Assembly (NCBI GenBank): GCA_025357175.1
Contig: JANXPS010000102.1
Span: 1-11,127 of the forward strand
Length of the DNA: 11,127 nucleotides
Reading direction: 5' to 3'
Source: Deltaproteobacteria bacterium
Lineage (GTDB): Bacteria > Desulfobacterota > Deferrimicrobia > Deferrimicrobiales > Deferrimicrobiaceae
Positions 6,753 through 11,127 of the stretch are shown piece by piece. The notes beneath the pieces were generated by a model, which made no database searches, was not told the origin of the DNA, and was given only the letters and a program-made list of their open reading frames with translations. Positions within the stretch are counted from its first letter, which is position 1; every line of letters starts with the position of its first letter. The translations under genes and the position numbers were made by a program.

Positions 6753-7117
6753 GCGCCTCCCCCGGAAAGGGCGACGCCGGCGATGATCAGCGCCATGCCC
6801 GTCACCCGCATGGGGTCGAGCCGTTCCTGGAAGAACAGTCTTCCGGCCAGCATCACTGCGACGATGTTGATCGATCCCACCAGCATGGCGAGCGACAGCG
6901 GCACCAGGGAGACCAGGGCGAACCACACTAGAAATTCCAGGCCGAAGCAGGCGATGCCGATCCAGATCGGGAGGGACGAAAGCATCCGCTTCCACCGGTG
7001 CAGTTCGTCGTCGTGTTCTGTGACGGCCGCGGACTTGAACGCGAGATGTCCGCCCGTGTCCAGGACGATGTTTGCGAACCAGAGCAGAAGGGCGAAGCCG
7101 GACATGAGCAGAAACAT
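6749..7117 (-). CDS. Four-helix EamA/DMT-type half-transporter, first subunit
   Basis: A 122-residue membrane protein with helices at about residues 2-20, 48-71, 73-94 and 103-119. The charged stretch between helices 1 and 2 (E-H-D-D-E-L-H-R-W-K-R) is longer than in classical SMR proteins. Helices 3-4 carry the EamA-like pattern L-S-L-A-M-L-V-G-S-I-N followed by F-Q-E-R-L-D-P-M-R-V-T-G. It forms an operon with the overlapping downstream subunit. The start is uncertain: ATG 7117 is used, but a GGGGG tract touches it and would be better spaced (12 bases) for ATG 7105. The frame continues to 7201, across the promoter region of the divergent acyl carrier protein gene, which makes the longer form unlikely. 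Both subunits seem intact, so this is a split transporter rather than a frameshifted single gene. Confidence 0.78.
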   Translation of the reverse strand: MFLLMSGFALLLWFANIVLDTGGHLAFKSAAVTEHDDELHRWKRMLSSLPIWIGIACFGLEFLVWFALVSLVPLSLAMLVGSINIVAVMLAGRLFFQERLDPMRVTGMALIIAGVALSGGGA

Positions 7118-7160
7118 CCCCCGGGCAATTTCGATACACCCGATGATAACCGATAATCGA

Positions 7161-7176
7161 AAATGGTACGATGGGG
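7161..7176 (+). promoter_or_regulatory. Extended -10 promoter-like element before the acp operon
   Basis: TGG plus TACGAT (7167-7172) resembles an extended -10 box. The 16 bases match 4158-4173 at 15 positions. It lies 24 bases before the acp ATG, which leaves a short leader containing the GGAGGG ribosome site at 7189-7194. No convincing -35 box is present. A second possible -10 (GATAAT, 7152-7157) is just upstream. Confidence 0.5.
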
Positions 7177-7199
7177 CTAAGCAGTTCCGGAGGGAATCC

Positions 7200-7460
7200 A
7201 TGTCAACCTATGAAAAGATCAAAAAGGTCTTCAGCGACAAGCTGGACCTCGACGAATCGAAGATATCGCCTGACACGAAGCTTGAGAACCTCAACCTGGA
7301 TTCGCTCGACAAGATCGAGTTCCTGTTTGCGCTCGACGACGAGTTCGGCATCACCATCCCCCATCGCGGCATCAAGCTGGATACGGTGCAGGATGTGATC
7401 GACGCGGTGGAGCGTCTCGTCTCCGAGAAGGAAGCCGGCGCAGCGGCCGGGAAAGTCTGA
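7200..7460 (+). CDS. Acyl carrier protein, dedicated type
   Basis: An 86-residue ACP. Ser35 in the L-N-L-D-S-L-D motif is the phosphopantetheine site, followed by the acidic recognition helix (D-K-I-E-F-L-F-A-L-D-D-E-F-G-I) and the helix III/IV pattern T-V-Q-D-V-I-D-A-V. It carries growing acyl chains as thioesters in the cytoplasm. The sequence differs from housekeeping AcpP (normally G-A-D-S-L-D and E-E-E-F-D), and the gene is not beside fabD/fabG. It is therefore probably the private carrier of the ketosynthase encoded two bases downstream. ATG 7200 has GGAGGG five bases before it. The C-terminal tail is Ala/Gly-rich, beyond the folded domain. Confidence 0.94.
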   Translation: MSTYEKIKKVFSDKLDLDESKISPDTKLENLNLDSLDKIEFLFALDDEFGITIPHRGIKLDTVQDVIDAVERLVSEKEAGAAAGKV

Positions 7461-7462
7461 CC

Positions 7463-8692
7463 GTGAGGCGGGTAGCGGTGACCGGCATCGGGATCGTTTC
7501 CCCCCTCGGGAACCGGGCCGACGACTTCCACCGGAATCTGATGGCGGGAGTATCCGGGGTCGGAAGGGTGTCCTTCGAGGGCGCCGACCGGCTTTCCGTC
7601 CGGATCGCCGCGGAGACCACGTTCGACTTCGAAAGCTTCTTCCCGAAGAAGCAGTTCGGCATTCTCGACCGGACCGGCCAGATGGCGCTGGTTTCCGCCG
7701 CGCAGGCGTGGGACGAATCCGGCCTGGCGCCCGACGATTCGGAAAAGAGCCGGGCGGGCGTCTACCTGGGGACGGGGATGGGCGGCGCGCGGACGGTCGA
7801 CAGCGTCAGCAGCCAGTTGTACGGCCAGGGCGCGGCACGCGTGAGCCCCGTCTCCATCATCAAGGTCATGGCCAACGCGCCGGCCTCCCACATCTCGATC
7901 CGGTACGGCCTGTCGGGTCCCTGCCTCACGTTCTCGACGGCCTGCTCCTCTTCCGCCGTCGCGATCGGGGAGGCGTTCCGCCTCATCCGCTCCGGCGGCG
8001 CGGACTTCGTTCTCGCCGGCGGGACCGAATCGATGATCACGTACAGCTCCTTCAAATGCTGGGAATCGCTCGGGGTGCTGGCGCCCGAGGACCCGGAGGG
8101 TCCGGGCGCATCCTGCAAGCCGTTCGCGAAGGACCGGATGGGGCTGGTCATCGGGGAGGGGGCGGCGGTCGTCGTCCTGGAGGACATGGAGCGCGCCCGA
8201 AGGCGTGGCGCGCCGATCCACGCCGAACTAGCGGGGTACGGCGTTACGTCGGACGCCCACCACATCACCGGTCCCTCGATGGAGGGGCAGGCCCGGGCCA
8301 TGCGTCTGGCGCTCGAGGATGCCGCGTGCCCTCCCGACGCGATCGGCTGCATCAACGCGCACGGGACCGCCACCGAGTTGAACGACGTCATCGAAACCCG
8401 GGCGATCCGGCAGGTCTTCGGCGCCTCGGCCGCCCGGATCCCCGTCAGTTCGACCAAGTCGATGCACGGCCACCTCATGGGGGCAGGAGGAGCGGTCGAA
8501 TTCGTCGCGGCGCTGCTGGCGATCAAGCATCAGTCGGTGCACCCGACCGCCAACCTGAGGATCCCGGATCCCGAATGCGACCTCGACTACGTGCCTCTCG
8601 TGGGGCGCGAGCGGCAGAAGGTTTCGGCCGCCATGTCCAACTCGTTCGCGTTCGGCGGAACCAACGCGGTCCTCGTCGCGAAATCCGCATGA
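7463..8692 (+). CDS. FabF-type beta-ketoacyl-ACP synthase
   Basis: A 409-residue condensing enzyme of normal KAS II length. The catalytic triad is complete: Cys161 in F-S-T-A-C-S-S-S, His300 in N-A-H-G-T-A-T, and His337 with Lys332 in S-S-T-K-S-M-H-G-H. The glycine-rich end is S-N-S-F-A-F-G-G-T-N, where housekeeping FabF usually has G-F-G-G. It condenses an acyl group on its Cys with malonyl-ACP, losing CO2, in the cytoplasm. Because Cys161 is present it is an active ketosynthase and not a chain-length factor; no second subunit is encoded nearby. GTG 7463 begins two bases after the acp stop, so translation is probably coupled. Context and divergence from FabF suggest a special lipid or small polyketide product rather than core fatty-acid synthesis. 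Confidence 0.92.
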   Translation: MRRVAVTGIGIVSPLGNRADDFHRNLMAGVSGVGRVSFEGADRLSVRIAAETTFDFESFFPKKQFGILDRTGQMALVSAAQAWDESGLAPDDSEKSRAGVYLGTGMGGARTVDSVSSQLYGQGAARVSPVSIIKVMANAPASHISIRYGLSGPCLTFSTACSSSAVAIGEAFRLIRSGGADFVLAGGTESMITYSSFKCWESLGVLAPEDPEGPGASCKPFAKDRMGLVIGEGAAVVVLEDMERARRRGAPIHAELAGYGVTSDAHHITGPSMEGQARAMRLALEDAACPPDAIGCINAHGTATELNDVIETRAIRQVFGASAARIPVSSTKSMHGHLMGAGGAVEFVAALLAIKHQSVHPTANLRIPDPECDLDYVPLVGRERQKVSAAMSNSFAFGGTNAVLVAKSA

Positions 8693-9480
8693 CCGAACAG
8701 CGGATCGATCTCGAGGGCGGCAGCCACGCCGTCCTGCTGATCCACGGCCTGACCGGAAGCCCCTTCGAACTGAAGCACCTCGCGAGGAAGCTGAACAAGG
8801 CGGGTTTCACCGTGAAGGGGCCGTCGCTGGCCGGTCACGGGACTTCGCTCGCGGAGCTGAAGCAGACCCGGTGGGAGGACTGGTACGGGACCGTCCGCAC
8901 CGCCGTCATCGGAATGCAGCGCGAATACGATTCGGTGTCCGTCGCGGGGTTGTGCATGGGAGCCTTGCTGGCGCTCTGTCTCGCGCACGACCCGGAATGC
9001 GAGGTGTCGGCCGTGGCGCTTTTGTCCACGACCCTCTTCTACGACGGCTGGAGCCTCCCCTGGTACCGCTTCCTCCTGCCGCTGGCCTACCTTCCGCCGA
9101 TCAAGTACTTCTATTCCTTCGGGGAACGCGAACCCTACGGGATCAAGGACGAGCGGATGCGGGCGCAGGTCGCGCTCTCGCTGAAGGACAGTTCACTCGC
9201 GTACGACACCTTTCCGTCCCAGAGTCTGCACGAGTTGTTCAAGGTCATCGGGAGGGTGAAGAAGATTTTGCCGGAGGTCAAGGCGCCGGCGCTGATCATC
9301 CACGCGGTCGAAGACGACCTGGTCAGCGTGAAAAACGCCGACTACGTCGAGCGGAGGATCGGGTCGGATACCGTCCGGAAGGTTCTCCTCGACGACTCGT
9401 ACCACATGGTCACGCTCGACAAACAGAAGGAAGTGGTGGCGGAGGAAATCGTCCGCTTCTTCCGGGAAACCGCTTCCTGA
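8689..9480 (+). CDS. Alpha/beta hydrolase with Cys nucleophile (putative acyl thioesterase/transferase)
   Basis: A 263-residue protein of the carboxylesterase/monoacylglycerol lipase (Est30-like) shape. It has the oxyanion-loop H-G-L-T-G-S (19-24), the nucleophile elbow, an acidic residue in V-E-D-D-L-V (Asp209 or Asp210) and the catalytic His239 in D-S-Y-H-M-V. The nucleophile elbow reads G-L-C-M-G, so Cys89 replaces the Ser of G-x-S-x-G. A G-x-C-x-G elbow is known in dienelactone hydrolases and in polyhydroxyalkanoate synthases, where it serves acyl thioester chemistry. Here it fits release or transfer of the chain built by the upstream ketosynthase; this is inference. The ATG overlaps the ketosynthase stop by four bases (ATGA), so the two are translationally coupled. 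There is no signal peptide; a cap-like aromatic and proline-rich segment (120-150) could bind lipid or membrane. Confidence 0.9.
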   Translation: MTEQRIDLEGGSHAVLLIHGLTGSPFELKHLARKLNKAGFTVKGPSLAGHGTSLAELKQTRWEDWYGTVRTAVIGMQREYDSVSVAGLCMGALLALCLAHDPECEVSAVALLSTTLFYDGWSLPWYRFLLPLAYLPPIKYFYSFGEREPYGIKDERMRAQVALSLKDSSLAYDTFPSQSLHELFKVIGRVKKILPEVKAPALIIHAVEDDLVSVKNADYVERRIGSDTVRKVLLDDSYHMVTLDKQKEVVAEEIVRFFRETAS

Positions 9481-9491
9481 GACGTTCCCGG

Positions 9492-9522
9492 GCCGGGCGG
9501 GCCTCGTCGGGGGCCGCCCGGC
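9492..9522. terminator. GC hairpin between the convergent hydrolase and tatA genes
   Basis: GCCGGGCGG (9492-9500) pairs perfectly with CCGCCCGGC (9514-9522) around a 13-base loop, 11 bases after the hydrolase stop. No T run follows on either strand, so it is either a bidirectional terminator lacking a canonical U tract or an mRNA-end stabiliser. Confidence 0.5.
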
Positions 9523-9538
9523 GATCACGTCCCTTCCG

Positions 9539-9772
9539 TCAGGAAGCCTTCGGAGGGGCGGGGTCGGTCCCGGCCGCGATCGTCTCTTTCGGCGCCTCTT
9601 CGTTCATCGCCTTCTTGAATTCCCCGCTCGTTTCGGAAATCGCATTCTTGAACTCCCGGATTCCCTTTCCGAGGCCGGCCCCGAGCTCGGGCAACTTTTT
9701 GGGCCCGAATACGACCAGCGCGATGACAAGGATGAAGAGCAAGTGCATCGGTTGGAAAATTCCTTCGAACAT
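9539..9772 (-). CDS. tatA: TatA-family subunit of the twin-arginine translocase
   Basis: A 77-residue TatA/E-type protein. A short N terminus (M-F-E-G-I-F-Q-P) is followed by one membrane helix (about 9-22), the signature hinge F-G-P-K-K-L-P-E-L-G (22-31), an amphipathic helix (G-K-G-I-R-E-F-K-N-A) and a charged, Pro/Ala-rich tail. TatA oligomers form the variable pore that moves folded proteins with twin-arginine signals across the inner membrane, working with TatB/TatC encoded elsewhere. The G-P-K-K-L-P hinge and the length favour TatA over TatB. ATG 9772 has a GGGAGGG ribosome site four bases upstream, and a good promoter lies just before it. It is a single-gene unit here; no tatC neighbour is visible. 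Confidence 0.93.
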   Translation of the reverse strand: MFEGIFQPMHLLFILVIALVVFGPKKLPELGAGLGKGIREFKNAISETSGEFKKAMNEEAPKETIAAGTDPAPPKAS

Positions 9773-9793
9773 GAAACCCTCCCGGCGGTTCGG

Positions 9794-9821
9794 ATTGTAT
9801 CAAGCATCCATTATCTCACAA
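9794..9821 (-). promoter_or_regulatory. Sigma-70 type promoter for tatA
   Basis: Read on the minus strand, TTGTGA (9821-9816, four of six to consensus) and TACAAT (9799-9794, five of six) are separated by 16 bases. Transcription would start near 9787, giving a leader of about 15 bases that contains the GGGAGGG ribosome site. Confidence 0.6.
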
Positions 9822-9900
9822 GGCAGGTGCCCCTAGCGGGACTCCCCTCCGCGTCGCAGACATCCTGTCCGCTTGCTCCGGGCCGGGTCGCATGGTTTCC

Positions 9901-9918
9901 GCGCGCATCCATGCGCGC
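9901..9918. repeat. Short perfect hairpin in the tatA-tRNA interval
   Basis: GCGCGCA and TGCGCGC form a 7-bp stem around a 4-base loop. The surrounding stretch 9822-9986 holds no credible gene; I see nothing else in it. No T run follows on the plus strand, so a terminator role is unsupported. Confidence 0.5.
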
Positions 9919-9983
9919 TCTTCCTCCCTATCGGTCGGCGCCATGCTCCCTTCTCTTCCCGCTTCCGGCTCGAGTTGAAACTG

Positions 9984-10019
9984 AAAAAGGCCCCCCGGAT
10001 GAGGAACCCGGGGGGCCTT
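9984..10019 (-). terminator. Intrinsic terminator of the former tRNA-Leu gene
   Basis: On the minus strand, a perfect 12-bp stem (10019-10008 with 9998-9987) with a 9-base loop runs into five T residues. It begins 13 bases after the CCA of the tRNA fragment, exactly where a tRNA terminator belongs. It has no other gene to serve now, since the sequence upstream of the fragment is not tRNA. Confidence 0.88.
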
Positions 10020-10032
10020 ACTGATTTCAACA

Positions 10033-10085
10033 TGGTGCCGAAGGCGGGACTCGAACCCGCACGGATCGCTCCACCACCCCCTCAA
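10033..10085 (-). other. 3' half of tRNA-Leu(GAG): attachment site remnant (attR-like)
   Basis: On the minus strand this is a clear tRNA 3' half: anticodon loop T-T-G-A-G-G-G, 3' anticodon strand GGTGG, a short variable arm (GGA / TCC), a T arm (GCGGG, TTCGAGT, CCCGC), acceptor strand CTTCGGC, discriminator A and encoded CCA at 10035-10033. The long variable arm and G-A-G anticodon point to leucine. Upstream of 10085 the sequence does not give a matching anticodon strand, D arm or acceptor strand, so this cannot be a working tRNA. Homology starting at the anticodon loop is the classic crossover for tyrosine-recombinase elements that integrate into tRNA genes. The chromosome side is to the left (its terminator is there), so the element side is to the right. 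The intact tRNA and integrase would be at the far end, outside this window. Confidence 0.85.
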
Positions 10086-10215
10086 TGCCGTGGGAAATAA
10101 TAGTTTAGATTCATAAAATGCTTATATATCAGGCATCTATGGCTCTTGTTGTGGGCGGATGAGGGTGGTCTGTTTACACCGATTGCGCAATATTGTCTGG
10201 TGTTTTCGGCCGCTA

Positions 10216-10235
10216 GTGCACCGGGAGTGCACCGG
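10216..10235. repeat. Two direct copies of GTGCACCGG near the tRNA remnant
   Basis: GTGCACCGG occurs at 10216-10224 and again at 10227-10235, two bases apart (11-base period, about one helical turn). Each copy holds the palindrome GTGCAC. The copies sit 130-150 bases inside the element from the crossover, between tumA and the att remnant. Recombinase or excisionase arm-type sites are often spaced like this, which is inference. The rest of 10086-10249 is A+T-rich and holds no gene I can support. Confidence 0.5.
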
Positions 10236-10249
10236 CGGTGTGGGGCTTT

Positions 10250-10615
10250 TCAGACCGCGATTTCCAGCAGGATCTTGTCATAGGTTACCCGGGCGGAAAC
10301 CTTCTTGTCCTCCTCCTTGAGGTCGATCAGGCCGACCTGGGAGAGGTACTTCACGTCGTCCGAGATGTTCTTGATGTTCCGGTGCGCGAGACGCGCCAGT
10401 TCATGAAGTGAGGAGGGCTTTTCCTCGCGGACCAGGTGGAGCAGGTTCATCCGTTGCGGGGTCAGCGCCTTCCGGAACGCCTCGAGGCTGGTGAAATAGA
10501 CCCCGCTGTTCTTGCGGACTTTCTCGCCGCGTCCGAGGGCTTCCGCGGTCGCAATGAAGTCGTCCATCGCAGAGTCGATGCTCTTGATCCCGATCCGAAC
10601 CTTCTTAACCTTCAT
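10250..10615 (-). CDS. Antitoxin with winged-helix DNA-binding domain (TumA-like, HVO_A0114 type)
   Basis: A 121-residue protein with an N-terminal partner-binding part (residues 1-50, including M-D-D-F-I-A-T-A-E-A-L) and a winged helix-turn-helix at about 53-100: T-P-Q-R-M-N-L-L-H-L-V, then L-H-E-L-A-R-L-A-H-R-N recognition region, then D-V-K-Y-L-S-Q-V-G-L-I. This is the architecture of the putative DNA-binding proteins paired with TumE-family toxins. It probably neutralises the toxin and represses the operon. ATG 10615 follows a strong AAGGAG site with a 7-base spacer. It overlaps the 3' end of the toxin gene by 11 bases, so the order is toxin first, antitoxin second. The longer frame upstream (to 10765) lies inside the toxin gene and is not used. 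Confidence 0.85.
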   Translation of the reverse strand: MKVKKVRIGIKSIDSAMDDFIATAEALGRGEKVRKNSGVYFTSLEAFRKALTPQRMNLLHLVREEKPSSLHELARLAHRNIKNISDDVKYLSQVGLIDLKEEDKKVSARVTYDKILLEIAV

Positions 10616-10955
10616 GGTGGTTCTCCTTGTACCGCTCCACGTCCGAAAGGAAATCCCTAGTGAGTTGACGCAGTCCCTTGAATTCAAAATCCGATTCCTC
10701 GCCTGCCCAGTGGCGATGATCCCCCTTGCGTTCGGCGTTGTCGTACCCGATGACACGTTCCCCATTCACGATGTAGACGAGCGAGTACTTGTATCCGTGA
10801 GGGATGTGGGCGGAGAGGGGGACGCGCCAGATCTTCATTTCGATCGTGTTCCCCGACTCGTCCGTGATTTTCTCGTGAAGAACCAGATCGCCACTCGTAT
10901 TGGTATGGTATGCCAACAGGCTTAGATGGTCAATCGGTATGATTCCCGGAGGCAT
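10605..10955 (-). CDS. TumE-family toxin component (DUF6516-like)
   Basis: A 116-residue protein matching the TumE family pattern: D-L-V-L-H-E-K-I (23-30), E-M-K-I-W-R-V-P (39-46), P-H-G-Y-K-Y-S-L-V-Y (52-61), V-I-G-Y-D-N-A-E-R-K-G-D-H-R-H (68-82) and a final helix F-K-G-L-R-Q-L-T-R-D-F. The family is annotated as the toxin of type II toxin-antitoxin systems; its biochemical target is not something I can state from the sequence. The Y-D-N / H-x-H region is the conserved, potentially catalytic part and is intact. The ATG at 10955 lacks a strong ribosome site, so the start is less certain, though the protein aligns with family members from about residue 8. Base composition is visibly less GC-rich than the chromosomal genes to the left. 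Confidence 0.83.
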   Translation of the reverse strand: MPPGIIPIDHLSLLAYHTNTSGDLVLHEKITDESGNTIEMKIWRVPLSAHIPHGYKYSLVYIVNGERVIGYDNAERKGDHRHWAGEESDFEFKGLRQLTRDFLSDVERYKENHHEG

Positions 10956-11017
10956 GAAACCCAGGGGGCTGCTCGCTCAGCATTGCCTCGAGTCTTCAGT
11001 ATGATTAAAGTGAATCG

Positions 11018-11127
11018 ATGTTTACCCTCCGCTGTACCGCGAAAGCCCTGAAGCGGCTGGGCGTCGCCCCGGTCGATCCGGCGCCTCCGTCGACAACGGC
11101 GCTTGGCGATTGGTATGTAAACCCTCT
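11018..11127 (+). CDS. DUF6933-family protein (3' cut by window end)
   Basis: Thirty-six codons are visible, reading M-F-T-L-R-C-T-A-K-A-L-K-R-L-G-V and later T-T-A-L-G-D-W-Y-V-N. The opening T-L-R-C-T-x-K-x-L-K-R-L and L-G-D-W-Y are the start pattern of DUF6933 proteins, whose function is unknown. It is divergent from the toxin gene with 62 bases between them. The ribosome site is weak (AAAG region at about 11006-11010), so expression level cannot be judged. It belongs to the element side of the tRNA remnant. Confidence 0.72.
   Translation, partial: MFTLRCTAKALKRLGVAPVDPAPPSTTALGDWYVNP

Noticed and set aside
6456..7199. Rightward extension of the acyl carrier protein frame by 248 residues
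   Set aside because: It runs antisense through the two transporter genes; the real ACP starts at ATG 7200 behind a clear GGAGGG.
7708..8688. Rightward extension of the hydrolase frame upstream of 8689
   Set aside because: It is a +1 frame shadow inside the ketosynthase, Arg/Gly/Pro-rich with no domain; the ATGA overlap start fits.
9743..10024. A 93-residue rightward open frame in the tatA-tRNA interval
   Set aside because: It begins inside tatA on the opposite strand, crosses the tRNA terminator stem, has no ribosome site and no recognisable fold.
10033..10110. A complete functional tRNA-Leu
   Set aside because: No D arm, 5' acceptor strand or 5' anticodon strand can be found upstream of the anticodon loop; only the 3' half is present.
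1..11127. CRISPR arrays, insertion sequences or an integrase gene
   Set aside because: No regularly spaced direct repeats with unique spacers, no transposase motifs with terminal repeats and no tyrosine recombinase motif were seen; the only regular repeats are the FN3 coding units.

Overview
The window comes from a high-GC Gram-negative bacterium. A fibronectin-III/cytochrome c protein, a DUF2147 exported protein, a TatA protein and the codon use fit a Desulfobacterota (Geobacter/Desulfuromonas-like) or related metal- or sediment-associated lineage. That placement is inference from gene content only. Everything up to about base 10,032 looks like chromosome. From about 10,086 to the right edge the DNA looks like the end of an integrated element.

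Layout. Bases 2-1135 hold the 3' part of a secreted protein of tandem 95-residue fibronectin-III-like repeats ending in a monoheme cytochrome c domain, closed by a strong terminator. Next come an orphan PAS-PAS histidine kinase (1229-2689), an A+T-rich leader with a hairpin, and a CspA-family cold-shock gene (2942-3139). A leftward pair follows: a DUF2147 secreted protein (3557-4093) and a 111-residue protein of unknown function (3185-3520). Divergent from these are a MtnX-like HAD phosphatase (4215-4868) and a class III PLP aminotransferase (4912-6294). Two overlapping leftward genes encode four-helix, EamA/DMT-type half-transporters (6363-7117). Divergent from them is a tight operon: acyl carrier protein (7200-7460), FabF-type ketosynthase (7463-8692) and an alpha/beta hydrolase with a Cys instead of Ser nucleophile (8689-9480). 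A leftward tatA (9539-9772) closes the core region.

From 9987 to 10085 there is the 3' half of a leucine tRNA (anticodon loop to CCA, minus strand) with its intrinsic terminator still attached but its 5' half missing. This is the usual signature of an attachment site left when an element integrates into a tRNA 3' end. The DNA to its right carries a TumE/TumA-type toxin-antitoxin pair (10250-10955) and the start of a DUF6933 gene (11018 to the edge).

How the parts may work together. The ACP, ketosynthase and Cys-hydrolase are translationally packed and probably form a small dedicated acyl-building and acyl-transfer unit, separate from housekeeping fatty-acid synthesis. The same 16-base promoter-like element (15 of 16 identical) precedes both the HAD-aminotransferase operon and the acp operon, and the two-gene transporter lies between them. 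This suggests, but does not prove, one functional locus making and exporting or flipping an amino-modified acyl product. That locus and the tRNA-bounded island end are the two parts most worth a second look.
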